59,652 nucleotides of DNA from positions 1-59,652 of the forward strand of contig CAJUTD010000010.1 in the NCBI GenBank assembly GCA_910589635.1. The letters run 5' to 3'. Below, piece by piece: positions 43,301 to 50,345 of the stretch. How positions within the stretch are numbered: the first letter of the stretch is position 1; each line of letters begins with the position of its first letter. Made by a program: the position numbers and the translations under genes. Under the pieces are notes generated by a model that was not told the DNA's origin, made no database searches, and saw only the letters and a program-made list of their open reading frames with translations. This DNA is from an uncultured Lachnospiraceae bacterium (GTDB lineage: Bacteria > Bacillota > Clostridia > Lachnospirales > Lachnospiraceae).

Positions 43301-43541
43301 TCTCCCGGTCTTCGCGGTAAACTGCATCTTCAAAATCGTTGGGCAATACCTGGATTTCCTCTGCCGTATAGCCGATGAGTCGAAAAAATTCTTCATTTCC
43401 TTTTACCAGCTCCCAGCGCTCAACCCCTTGAATCACCGCGCATCCGGTCGGCAGCTTCTGAATCGTACGGCTCAGCCTGCCCAACCGCTCCTCATCCATC
43501 TTAGATGAAACTGCACTTTCCAATATCTTTTGATCGTCCAT
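40332..43541 (-). CDS. Cyclic-di-GMP signalling protein: PAS-PAS-GGDEF-GAF-like-GGDEF-EAL
   Basis: This protein has 1069 residues and no transmembrane helix. Two PAS-like domains fill about residues 30-285 (LIGYTAEEIQVLPNDFEDAV; FGMIKRASMEEEHGMLEYRV). A GGDEF domain follows with an intact GRIGGDEFMVFM. A GAF-like stretch comes next (about 455-625). A second GGDEF-like domain has lost the signature (SCRLYSDLFVTLIWG). The last 260 residues are an EAL domain with GGEALVRLKK, SVNFSRCHFE, IDDFGTGYSSLG, KIDRSF and FEGIETEEQ. The first GGDEF and the EAL both look catalytically complete, so it could make or break c-di-GMP depending on its sensors. It is transcribed from its own promoter, divergent from the ABC-F gene. 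Confidence 0.92.
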   Translation of the reverse strand: MDDQKILESAVSSKMDEERLGRLSRTIQKLPTGCAVIQGVERWELVKGNEEFFRLIGYTAEEIQVLPNDFEDAVYREDREKLRGIMEELMHTDKIKQCDIRICGKEGEIRWIALSLRMFYYQGRTPYFLVSCWDIHMRKKIEEELYLQTERYKLVEEINQEFPFEYDVENKTIFIASSSNIMIADRGGKDFFVSIKALEEIIFREDYEEFFGMIKRASMEEEHGMLEYRVNVADVGQEPEYAWHRTIYKSVPGENGEILRILGRTEDVTKERRIQDEMELKLKQDDLTKLLNKSTTKSEVESFLKKNVRGTHALMLIDVDNFKGINDTLGHMFGDNVLITIAKKIQDLFRATDIVGRIGGDEFMVFMKHTDYYQAKLKAESICKNVRQTYHGGSKEEIEVSCSVGVAIIGTVKESYSSLFAKADMAMYQAKEAGKNQYRIAEGTDPLWKIRKATRIEPRIDQYKAGKIQDMDFLSEAFTLLSHAKDVNDSLNVLMERIGRQYDLGIVSVLECDKERRELIQTNCWTRENGVLYEPQFVDKFDDWDGFMSGFDEWGLAYINDCWGDEFVSDKDKAVFRERGMRAIVNCSFSYFELGEGYVSFCDLEKPRVWSNFEKETFLELTRMLSVFVALRVQREEDQRKIRHLKRRDMLTGLYIEEAFKSSVKEKLASGEKDLQYAIVYTDINDFSYINENFGHEAGNEILKKFAKRIRSGNNKISCRLYSDLFVTLIWGASKEEIIDIVSRASVEFSSQQREIYTSCNLRLSTGLYFMDDVEENLDTAIENANIARKSIKGSTVYCKVYENRMRRQRELEKQILAEFQSDLAESRFQVYIQPKFLLDQMEISGGEALVRLKKRDGNLESPGVFIPILEKSGYIVELDFYMYEQVLIYMSRWRDEGLKLPIISVNFSRCHFEKDGIFRRIMDLTDKYEVEHQFIEIEITESLFVLGYDLVKTEVQQLRAAGFRVAIDDFGTGYSSLGMLLDIPADIVKIDRSFLNRENRQNEEAFLRNMGCLIRSVKEEVIFEGIETEEQREFLVKCGFRYGQGFLFDRPLPVEVFQEKYMKSSENY

Positions 43542-43584
43542 ACAAAAACTCCATTTTCACGAACATGACTATTGTTATTGCTTT

Positions 43585-43613
43585 ATCATACCAAATTTTC
43601 CATATTTTTTCAA
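43585..43613 (-). promoter_or_regulatory. Promoter of the GGDEF-EAL gene
   Basis: On the minus strand TTGAAA (43608-43613), 17 bases, TATGAT (43585-43590). Confidence 0.65.
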
Positions 43614-43621
43614 TAAAACTC

Positions 43622-43649
43622 TTGAAATATAAAGGATTTAAGGTATACT
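43622..43649 (+). promoter_or_regulatory. Promoter of the ABC-F gene
   Basis: TTGAAA (43622-43627), 16 bases, TATACT (43644-43649), about 40 bases before the ATG. The two divergent -35 boxes lie back to back, nine bases apart. Confidence 0.65.
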
Positions 43650-43688
43650 GTTACTGTTAAAATCAGAATCATAGAAAGGATTACCACC

Positions 43689-45329
43689 ATGATTAGTGCA
43701 AACAATATATCTCTCAGAATTGGGAAAAAGGCATTATTTGAAGACGTTAATATCAAATTTACAGAAGGAAACTGCTACGGCCTTATCGGCGCCAACGGAG
43801 CTGGGAAATCTACCTTCTTAAAAATCTTAAACGGGCAGTTAGAGCCCACCAGCGGAGACGTGGTTATCACCCCCGGCCAGCGTCTCTCTTTCTTACAGCA
43901 GGATCATTTTAAATACGATGAATATACGGTGCTCGATACTGTCATTATGGGCAACAAACGCCTTTACGAAGTGATGAAAGAAAAAGACGCTATTTATATG
44001 AAAGAAGACTTCACGGACGAAGACGGCATCCGCGCCAGCGAATTGGAGGCAGAATTTGCAGAGATGGACGGATGGAACGCTGAATCCGACGCCGCGCAGC
44101 TTCTAAATGGACTGGGTATTGACACAGAACACCATTACGCTGTTATGAAAGACCTTCCAGGCGATATGAAAGTCAAAGTGCTTCTCGCGCAGGCGCTCTT
44201 CGGCAATCCCGATATTCTGCTCTTAGACGAGCCTACGAACCACCTGGACTTAGATGCTATCGCATGGCTTGAAGAATTTTTAATCAACTTTGAAAATACC
44301 GTGATCGTGGTCTCCCATGACCGCTACTTCCTCAATAAAGTCTGCACGCACACCGCAGACATCGACTATGCCAAGATTCAGCTATACGCCGGTAATTACG
44401 ATTTCTGGTATGAGTCGAGCCAGCTTTTAATTAAACAGATGAAGGAAGCCAACAAGAAGAAAGAAGAAAAAATTAAGGAACTGCAAGAGTTTATCTCTCG
44501 TTTCTCCGCCAACGCTTCCAAATCCAAGCAGGCGACTTCCAGGAAACGCGCCCTGGAGAAGATTCAATTGGACGAGATCAAACCTTCCAGCCGCAAATAT
44601 CCTTATATTGATTTCCGTCCCAACCGGGAAATCGGCAACGAAGTACTGACCGTGGAGAACTTGAGTAAAACGATTGACGGCGTAAAAGTATTAGACAATA
44701 TTTCTTTCATTGTCGGCCATGACGATAAGATTGCTTTCGTTGGAAGCTGCGAGCTCGCCAAGACTACGCTGTTCCAGATTCTCGCCGGGGAGATGGAACC
44801 GGATGAGGGAAATTACAAATGGGGCGTGACTACCAGCCAGTCTTATTTCCCCAAAGACAATACAAAAATCTTTGACAATGATTTACAGATTGCCGACTGG
44901 CTGACCCAATTTTCCGAAATCAAGGACGCCACCTACGTCCGCGGCTTTCTGGGAAGAATGCTGTTTGCCGGAGAAGATGGTGTAAAACACATGCGGGTAC
45001 TGTCCGGTGGAGAGAAGGTACGTGTACTGCTCTCCCGCATGATGATTGAGGGTTCCAACATTTTAATACTTGACGAACCGACCGACCACCTCGACATGGA
45101 GAGTATCACTGCCCTGAACAATGGGCTTATCAAATTCCCGGGCGTTATCCTTTTCGCCTCCAGAGACCACCAGGTGGTACAGACGACCGCAAACCGCATT
45201 ATTGAATTTCTCCCCAACGGCTCTATGATCGACAAGACGACAACTTACGATGAATATCTGGAAAGCGATGAGATGGCAAGGAAGAGACAAGTGTATTCTA
45301 CCAGCAATGCGCAGGAAGAGGATGATTAA
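43689..45329 (+). CDS. ABC-F family ATP-binding protein (ribosome-associated type)
   Basis: This is a soluble twin-ATPase of 546 residues with no transporter membrane domain. NBD1 has Walker A GANGAGKSTFLKIL and Walker B DILLLDEPTNHLDLDAIAWLEEF, but the signature region reads LPGDMKVKVLLAQAL instead of LSGG. The inter-domain linker (KKKEEKIKELQEFISRFSANASKSKQATSRKRALEKIQ) is typical of ABC-F proteins that act in the ribosome E site. NBD2 has LSGGEKVRVLLSRMM and LILDEPTDHLDMES, but its Walker A is GSCELAKTT rather than GxxGxGKT. The switch region is ASRDHQ. It resembles the YkpA/YbiT branch more than antibiotic-resistance ABC-F proteins, so a general translation role is more likely. Confidence 0.92.
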   Translation: MISANNISLRIGKKALFEDVNIKFTEGNCYGLIGANGAGKSTFLKILNGQLEPTSGDVVITPGQRLSFLQQDHFKYDEYTVLDTVIMGNKRLYEVMKEKDAIYMKEDFTDEDGIRASELEAEFAEMDGWNAESDAAQLLNGLGIDTEHHYAVMKDLPGDMKVKVLLAQALFGNPDILLLDEPTNHLDLDAIAWLEEFLINFENTVIVVSHDRYFLNKVCTHTADIDYAKIQLYAGNYDFWYESSQLLIKQMKEANKKKEEKIKELQEFISRFSANASKSKQATSRKRALEKIQLDEIKPSSRKYPYIDFRPNREIGNEVLTVENLSKTIDGVKVLDNISFIVGHDDKIAFVGSCELAKTTLFQILAGEMEPDEGNYKWGVTTSQSYFPKDNTKIFDNDLQIADWLTQFSEIKDATYVRGFLGRMLFAGEDGVKHMRVLSGGEKVRVLLSRMMIEGSNILILDEPTDHLDMESITALNNGLIKFPGVILFASRDHQVVQTTANRIIEFLPNGSMIDKTTTYDEYLESDEMARKRQVYSTSNAQEEDD

Positions 45330-45343
45330 GGCTAACTAAGTTT

Positions 45344-45395
45344 AAAAAGGCGCTGTCGCACGAAATAATATCTTCATGCGGCAGCTCCCCTTTTT
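45344..45395. terminator. Bidirectional terminator, related to the dispersed repeat (copy D)
   Basis: AAAAAGGCGCTGTCGCA (45344-45360) pairs with TGCGGCAGCTCCCCTTTTT (45377-45395) with minor bulges. It lies between convergent genes (ABC-F and the S subunit) and shares the GTCGCACGAA and GGCAG blocks with the repeat family. Confidence 0.75.
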
Positions 45396-45400
45396 GATCC

Positions 45401-46516
45401 TCAGATTCTATCGCTGTAGGGCAACGACTTGATATAATATTCCATCCACTGCCAGTCAGGGACGTAGCCCTCGTCAGAATATTTATAATCCTTATCTATT
45501 ACCGCATCTTTTCCATTGTGCAGCACTGGAAGTTTTAATATAAAATCCTTTCTAAAATGTGCGTTCAACTCACGTCCAAACGCTTGATATTTTATTTTGC
45601 ATTCATTTCTAATTAACGCCGCCAAAAATAGTTTTGTGTAAATCGACAAGGGCTCTTTTTCTTGTAACACGGCAACATTCTGGGCAGTATAAAACGGTTT
45701 TTTCTGAATAAAACAGGCTCCTAAGCTTCCTCCCAATGCCAAAGACAATGCCCCGGCGGGAAAAGGCTCTTCGCCCTCAATCGCATCTACAAAACCAGCG
45801 ACACCGTTGCCATTGCTTTCACGGGTCACATAATTGTATTTGGGATTGTCGCCTGTTGTAAGTATGGCGTCAATCCCATTGCCCATACCGGCGTCCATAA
45901 TACGATGTAAATAGAATTCTTTCCAGTTATCTGTTAGAAAAGGAATCGTATTTCGCTTTTTGACTGCTGTTGTCAGAGGTTTATAATGCAGAGATTTTAT
46001 ATAGGCCTCCATCCACTCCCAATCCGGGAGATAGCCCTCTGCTGAAAAACCGGCTTCCTTATCCGTTATAACAATGCCATTTTCATCGTGTTTGACAGGA
46101 AGCAGCAAGCGAGTCTTTTCTATGGAATCTTTCAGATACGCACGTCCATAAGAATAGCGAAACCTTTCACGTTGTAATAGGCTGATAATAAACATCGCCA
46201 CATATTTATTTAGCCACTGTGCCCGAATAACAATGATATGGTCGCCCGTCACAAAGGAACTGCCCTGATACGAAACCGTAGCCGTCGTATCGCCAATCAC
46301 GATTGCATTCCCTGGCTCTATAGTCTGAACTTCCTCTGCCAGAACATAACAATCCACACCGTTATTTGCTTCTGTACGGGAAACAAATGGTATATAGCCT
46401 TCTCCCTTACTTAAACAAACTGTCAGTTCAACTTTGGCATATGCTTTGGCCTTATATATTTCATCAATAAGGGCTCCGAACCTGAAAGGCTTCCATGTGC
46501 TTACATCAAACTTCAT
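45401..46516 (-). CDS. Specificity subunit of a BcgI-like type IIB restriction-modification system
   Basis: This 371-residue protein has two tandem target-recognition halves. Each ends in a matching phrase: EGYLPDWEWMEAYIKSLHY near residue 175 and EGYVPDWQWMEYYIKSLPY near the C-terminus. The first half opens with WKPFRFGALIDEIYKAKAYAK and the second with NWKEFYLHRIMDAGMGNGI. This is the two-domain layout of S subunits that read a bipartite DNA site. Its ATG lies inside the end of the upstream methylase-nuclease gene (11-base overlap) with GGGAG six bases before it, so translation is coupled. BcgI has the same gene pair. Confidence 0.87.
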   Translation of the reverse strand: MKFDVSTWKPFRFGALIDEIYKAKAYAKVELTVCLSKGEGYIPFVSRTEANNGVDCYVLAEEVQTIEPGNAIVIGDTTATVSYQGSSFVTGDHIIVIRAQWLNKYVAMFIISLLQRERFRYSYGRAYLKDSIEKTRLLLPVKHDENGIVITDKEAGFSAEGYLPDWEWMEAYIKSLHYKPLTTAVKKRNTIPFLTDNWKEFYLHRIMDAGMGNGIDAILTTGDNPKYNYVTRESNGNGVAGFVDAIEGEEPFPAGALSLALGGSLGACFIQKKPFYTAQNVAVLQEKEPLSIYTKLFLAALIRNECKIKYQAFGRELNAHFRKDFILKLPVLHNGKDAVIDKDYKYSDEGYVPDWQWMEYYIKSLPYSDRI

Positions 46517-48368
46517 AAACTTCTCCCTCTTTCACCAAATACGACAGGTAATCATTTAACACTTTCTGAAAATCGGCTTCTGTCAATGTGCTGTAATCCG
46601 TTTCCATATATGCTTCTGCAAGCCATTCATCATTCCAGGTAACTCTGTGCATAACCGACAATCCGGGAACTTCGCGCCTATTCTTATATAAGTTCAGCCA
46701 GCGTTCTTCTGTCTTACTCCATAAGCTGTTTCCAATAGAATCTGTTAATTCAATTCGTCCCAATCCTTTACGCTTGATAAACTTATCATCTTTAAAATAG
46801 CCAAAGAACGTATCCTTGTCAGCTCTGTCATGCTTCTGTGACAAATCAAATATCATACAGCAGACAATGGCGGACGCACCAGGATAAAACATTTCTGTCG
46901 GCAAAGAAAATACTGCGTCCAAGGTATAATTATCCAACATTTTCTTTTTAAACTTCTTAACGTCTCCGCTATTGCCTATGGCTGCCTGCATCGGAAGCAA
47001 GACTGCCATTTTGCAGGTAGCCGGCACATGCCTTGCAACCCATTCAACGTAATGCAGCCCCTTTGAAGGATCCTCCTTTTTCTTTGCTCCCCAGCTCTTC
47101 GTATAATCTGGGTCACAGCACTTTTTCGTAGCATTATAAGGGGGATTCATCAGCACAATGTTAATATTATTTTCTTCTATCCACCTGCCGCGTTTAAACA
47201 TAGAATCTTGAACCACATTAGAATTCCCATCGCCATGAATTAACATATTTGTTGAAGACAGCCCAAACGCCCCCTCCTCATATTCGATGCCAAAAATTTG
47301 ATTCTTTTTCACTTCTTCCCGCTCTTCTTCTGTATCGCAGTCGTCCATAGCGTCTGTCATCGCACGCACAAGAAAAGCGCCGCTCCCACAACATGGGTCT
47401 AACACTCTTGATTTTTTATTCACGCCAACCGCTTTGCTCATGAAATCACAAATATGATCCGGCGTAAAAGCCTGGTTTTTATCAGACTTTCCCACATATT
47501 TATTAAACGTAGTAAAAAACAAATTCAGCAAATCCTGCCCCGCCGTACTTTTATCATTTATGTATGGAATCACGTTCCTATCAATAAATTCAAGAATTTC
47601 TTCTAATTCCTTATAGGTAAGACTGGTTACATCCTGATCGCCAAGAACTTTGTTATTCAAAACGGCGAGCTTCCCCGCTTTGTTTAAACTACCGCTTTTC
47701 GTAAGAAGCCCCTCTAAAATATCTTTCATATTTTTGATAATAACTTTCTCCGGCGATAAACTCTTTCCGGTCTTGGGGTCTAACGTCTCCTTCACCTCTT
47801 TATATACAAGCCCGTTTTTCAGCGCAAGAAGGCAAGTGCCGACAAACTGGCTGCGGAGTTTTTCATTAATTCCGTCAGCGTGCAATTTCTCATTAAGCGT
47901 TTTGATCGAGTCAACAACCTTGATTTTATCGTTGACCTTACCAAAACAAATATCTTCATATTCTTCAAATGTGCGTAACACTGTCTCATTTGATCTATGT
48001 TTATCATCTATGATTACAGAATGCCCGTACCAAACCCAGACTTCATCTCCCTCAGTTTCTGCAAGAATAGCAACCATTCTTTTTCCCGAAAATGCTTTCT
48101 CAAAACGGACGTAATCCTGTAACTGGCCTTGAATTTTCGTTTTATCCCATTTACTAAAATAATTCTTGCATTCGACAAGGACCACCAATCGCTCATTTTC
48201 AAATCTGATGTCAAGAAACTTATGTTGGACCCCAGAAACTGCCTTCTGGTAATCCTTTATGTCTTTGCCCACAGACCTAAGAGCCTGCGCGTAGCTGAAC
48301 TCGCCTGCCTCTGTATTTCCAACACGATAACCGTCGCCTATTCTATTAATGATGTCGAATCTATCCAT
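46506..48368 (-). CDS. Fused nuclease and N6-adenine DNA methyltransferase (BcgI A-subunit-like)
   Basis: The protein is 620 residues. The N-terminal domain shows a PD-(D/E)XK-type site: Asp53 in FLDIRF, then Glu66 and Lys68 in LVVLVECKN. A helical HsdM-like linker follows, with the start of the methylase domain at QAFTPDHICDFMSKA. Motif I is DPCCGSGAF at about 324-332 and motif IV is NPPY at about 408-411, the N6-adenine type. BcgI-type type IIB enzymes are made of such a fused subunit plus a separate S subunit and cut on both sides of their site. Length and order match that model. GGAGG precedes the ATG by eight bases. A near-consensus promoter is at 48456-48484. Confidence 0.9.
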   Translation of the reverse strand: MDRFDIINRIGDGYRVGNTEAGEFSYAQALRSVGKDIKDYQKAVSGVQHKFLDIRFENERLVVLVECKNYFSKWDKTKIQGQLQDYVRFEKAFSGKRMVAILAETEGDEVWVWYGHSVIIDDKHRSNETVLRTFEEYEDICFGKVNDKIKVVDSIKTLNEKLHADGINEKLRSQFVGTCLLALKNGLVYKEVKETLDPKTGKSLSPEKVIIKNMKDILEGLLTKSGSLNKAGKLAVLNNKVLGDQDVTSLTYKELEEILEFIDRNVIPYINDKSTAGQDLLNLFFTTFNKYVGKSDKNQAFTPDHICDFMSKAVGVNKKSRVLDPCCGSGAFLVRAMTDAMDDCDTEEEREEVKKNQIFGIEYEEGAFGLSSTNMLIHGDGNSNVVQDSMFKRGRWIEENNINIVLMNPPYNATKKCCDPDYTKSWGAKKKEDPSKGLHYVEWVARHVPATCKMAVLLPMQAAIGNSGDVKKFKKKMLDNYTLDAVFSLPTEMFYPGASAIVCCMIFDLSQKHDRADKDTFFGYFKDDKFIKRKGLGRIELTDSIGNSLWSKTEERWLNLYKNRREVPGLSVMHRVTWNDEWLAEAYMETDYSTLTEADFQKVLNDYLSYLVKEGEVYEV

Positions 48369-48455
48369 CTTGCCAGCCTCCTAAATAGGGTGAAATTGCA
48401 CATTTACTGCGCGTTCATGGAACGTCTTTGCCTCTATGAACATATGTACGTTTTG

Positions 48456-48484
48456 ATTATAACCTTTCGCTTCCTGCGCGTCAA
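48456..48484 (-). promoter_or_regulatory. Promoter of the restriction-modification operon
   Basis: On the minus strand TTGACG (48479-48484), 17 bases, TATAAT (48456-48461), in the gap after pgeF. Confidence 0.75.
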
Positions 48485-48502
48485 TAAAAAGGTTCCTCCC
48501 CC

Positions 48503-49372
48503 TTACTTAAGGCTCAAAAACGCCCCCAAATTCCCACGCTTCCCATGGCTTGCGCGATGCGAAAATAATATTTGGGGATTACAGCAAGTGCACACGTCTG
48601 TCACCGATAAATGTTCCTGCTTAATTCCAGCCTGCAAAAGCACGATCTCATTGGCACGCCACAAGTCAAGCTGATATTTGCCGTTTTCTTTGTCTATTAA
48701 AATTTCCTCTTCATAACCCGAAAATTCCCGCATAAATTCTTCCGCCACATCCGCGCTTACTTCATAACAATCCTGGCAGATGGACGGCCCAATGGCACAG
48801 ACGACATCCTCCGGCTGCGTACCAAATTCCCGGCGCATCGCCGCAAGCGTCGCGCGTCCCATTCTGCCCACTGTGCCACGCCAGCCGGAATGGGACAAGC
48901 CGATCGCACGTTTTTTCACATCCACAAAATACAAGGGGACACAATCAGCATAGAACGTGGACAATACGAGCCCCGGCTCGTCCGTAACCAAGCCGTCCAC
49001 ATCCGCGTAACCGCGCTCCCTTGTAATCCCCTTTCCGGCGTCTTCTCTGCCCACACGCCTGACATTGGTGGTGTGCGTCTGGTCGCTCAGCACAAAATCC
49101 CTATTTTTACAATTCATCACCTTCGATACCCGGCGGAAATTTTCTTCTACCGCCATTCTGTCATCCCCCCTGGTAAAGCTAAGATTCAGGCTTGCAAACA
49201 TTCCTCTGCTGACACCGCCAAGTCGGGTCGTAAAGCAGTGCTCCACGATTCCTGTCTGTTCTAAAATCGGATATGATAAATAGGGGAACGTCACGCTGGG
49301 CAGCTGTCTTTGACGCATAACCGGCGCAGGCTCCTTTCCCTCTCTTTGTTTCCTTACAAGCGTATACTCCAT
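48503..49372 (-). CDS. pgeF: PgeF/YfiH laccase-domain protein (peptidoglycan editing factor)
   Basis: This multicopper polyphenol oxidase-like fold protein is 289 residues. It shows the family features HCFTTRLGGVSRGMFASLNLS, DQTHTTNVRRV, FYADCVPLYFVD, HSGWRGTVGRMG, GPSICQDCYEV and DVCTCCNPQILFSHRASHGKRGN. E. coli YfiH removes wrongly placed L-serine from peptidoglycan precursors, while related proteins act on purine nucleosides. The conserved His and Cys ligands are all present. It is downstream of yraN with a 130-base gap that holds an AT-rich inverted repeat at 49458-49489. Confidence 0.9.
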   Translation of the reverse strand: MEYTLVRKQREGKEPAPVMRQRQLPSVTFPYLSYPILEQTGIVEHCFTTRLGGVSRGMFASLNLSFTRGDDRMAVEENFRRVSKVMNCKNRDFVLSDQTHTTNVRRVGREDAGKGITRERGYADVDGLVTDEPGLVLSTFYADCVPLYFVDVKKRAIGLSHSGWRGTVGRMGRATLAAMRREFGTQPEDVVCAIGPSICQDCYEVSADVAEEFMREFSGYEEEILIDKENGKYQLDLWRANEIVLLQAGIKQEHLSVTDVCTCCNPQILFSHRASHGKRGNLGAFLSLK

Positions 49373-49457
49373 AACTATGTAAACCTTCCCTTTCTACAAC
49401 TGCAACTATATTTATTTTAATGAGAGCATATTTTATGTTTTATTCCCTATATTCTTT

Positions 49458-49489
49458 CTTTATAAAATACACTTCTAACTTTTATAAAG
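49458..49489. other. AT-rich perfect inverted repeat upstream of pgeF
   Basis: CTTTATAAAA (49458-49467) and TTTTATAAAG (49480-49489) are perfect 10-bp arms with a 12-base spacer. Too AT-rich for a good terminator. It may be an operator for pgeF or a weak end signal for the rplS-yraN run. Confidence 0.45.
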
Positions 49490-49505
49490 AACATCAATAT
49501 CTTCT

Positions 49506-49862
49506 CTAAAATGCATTCCTCACATGACACACTTCGTCCCCGAGCATTCCCACCACGTCGAAACGGCAGGGCGTGTCTTCTGCATAACCATAACGCAGAA
49601 GATAGAACTCTGCCGTCTTACAGATGCGCCTCCGTTTGCGCGCATCCACCGCTTCTAAGGGATGTCCACCGCTGTCTGTCGCCCGATACTTGACCTCGAC
49701 AAACACCAGATACTTTCCCTCCTTCGCTATGAGGTCAATCTCGCCAAATCTGCTGCTAAAATTGCGCTGCAAAATCTTAAATCCCTGCTCTTGCAGATAA
49801 GATGCCGCTGCTTCTTCATAGCACATGCCTTTCCTGCGATTGCTGTTCCCTGTTTCCGCCAA
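49506..49862 (-). CDS. yraN: YraN (UPF0102) endonuclease-like protein
   Basis: This 118-residue protein has the UPF0102 signature: GMCYEEAAASYLQEQGFKILQRNFSSRFGEIDLIAKEG, then YLVFVEVKYRATDSGGHPLEAV. The Glu-Ile-Asp and Glu-Val-Lys residues form a PD-(D/E)XK-type site. The family is linked to DNA uptake or recombination, with no firm biochemical role. The start is TTG, with AGGGGG before it. It is the last gene of the rplS-to-yraN run. Confidence 0.92.
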   Translation of the reverse strand: MAETGNSNRRKGMCYEEAAASYLQEQGFKILQRNFSSRFGEIDLIAKEGKYLVFVEVKYRATDSGGHPLEAVDARKRRRICKTAEFYLLRYGYAEDTPCRFDVVGMLGDEVCHVRNAF

Positions 49863-49938
49863 TGTTTCCCCCTGTTTCTATACGCCGAACAAGTATCTGT
49901 TCTGTCTGCACAACTTTCCCTGCCCTCACTGATTCCTT

Positions 49939-50265
49939 TTACCTCAACTTCGCTTTCATTCTTTCCATATCGTCCACAAACACCAGAATCTCCGCCACTA
50001 CCTCATACAGCTCAGGCGGAATCATCTCGCCGATTTCCAGTTTAGACAATGTTTTCGCCAGCTTATCGTCCTTATAGAAGGGGATTTTCTCTTCCTTCGC
50101 TTTCTCGATAATACGCTCTGCGGTATAGCCCTTTCCAGTGGCGATAATTTTCGGCGCCCGCTCTCCCGGCTCATATGCCACCGCCACGGCCGTCTTTACT
50201 TTCTGCCCATCCCCGCTCTCTGCTGTGACTGGTTCCCCTGTGTTTTTATACCGTACCTCATCCAT
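49939..50265 (-). CDS. ylqH: YlqH-like FlhB C-terminal domain protein
   Basis: This 108-residue protein resembles the cytoplasmic C-terminal domain of FlhB/YscU export switch proteins: AVAVAYEPGERAPKIIATGKG, then IIEKAKEEKIPFYKDDKLAKTLSKLEIGEMIPPELYEVVAEILVFV. The autocleavage motif NPTH is absent. In Bacillus subtilis ylqH follows rnhB and ylqG, the same order as here, also as a stand-alone protein. Its job is unknown. The ribosome site GGGAG lies ten bases before the ATG. Confidence 0.88.
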   Translation of the reverse strand: MDEVRYKNTGEPVTAESGDGQKVKTAVAVAYEPGERAPKIIATGKGYTAERIIEKAKEEKIPFYKDDKLAKTLSKLEIGEMIPPELYEVVAEILVFVDDMERMKAKLR

Positions 50266-50345
50266 ACTGATAGCTCTCCCTTTCCCTATATCTGCAAAAC
50301 GATAAACTTCCCGTCAGCCTATTCTCCTACATTAAACAAATCTCT

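Noticed and set aside
49458..49489. Intrinsic terminator of the rplS-yraN run
   Set aside because: The stem is almost entirely A/T, so it would be unstable; listed only as an inverted repeat.
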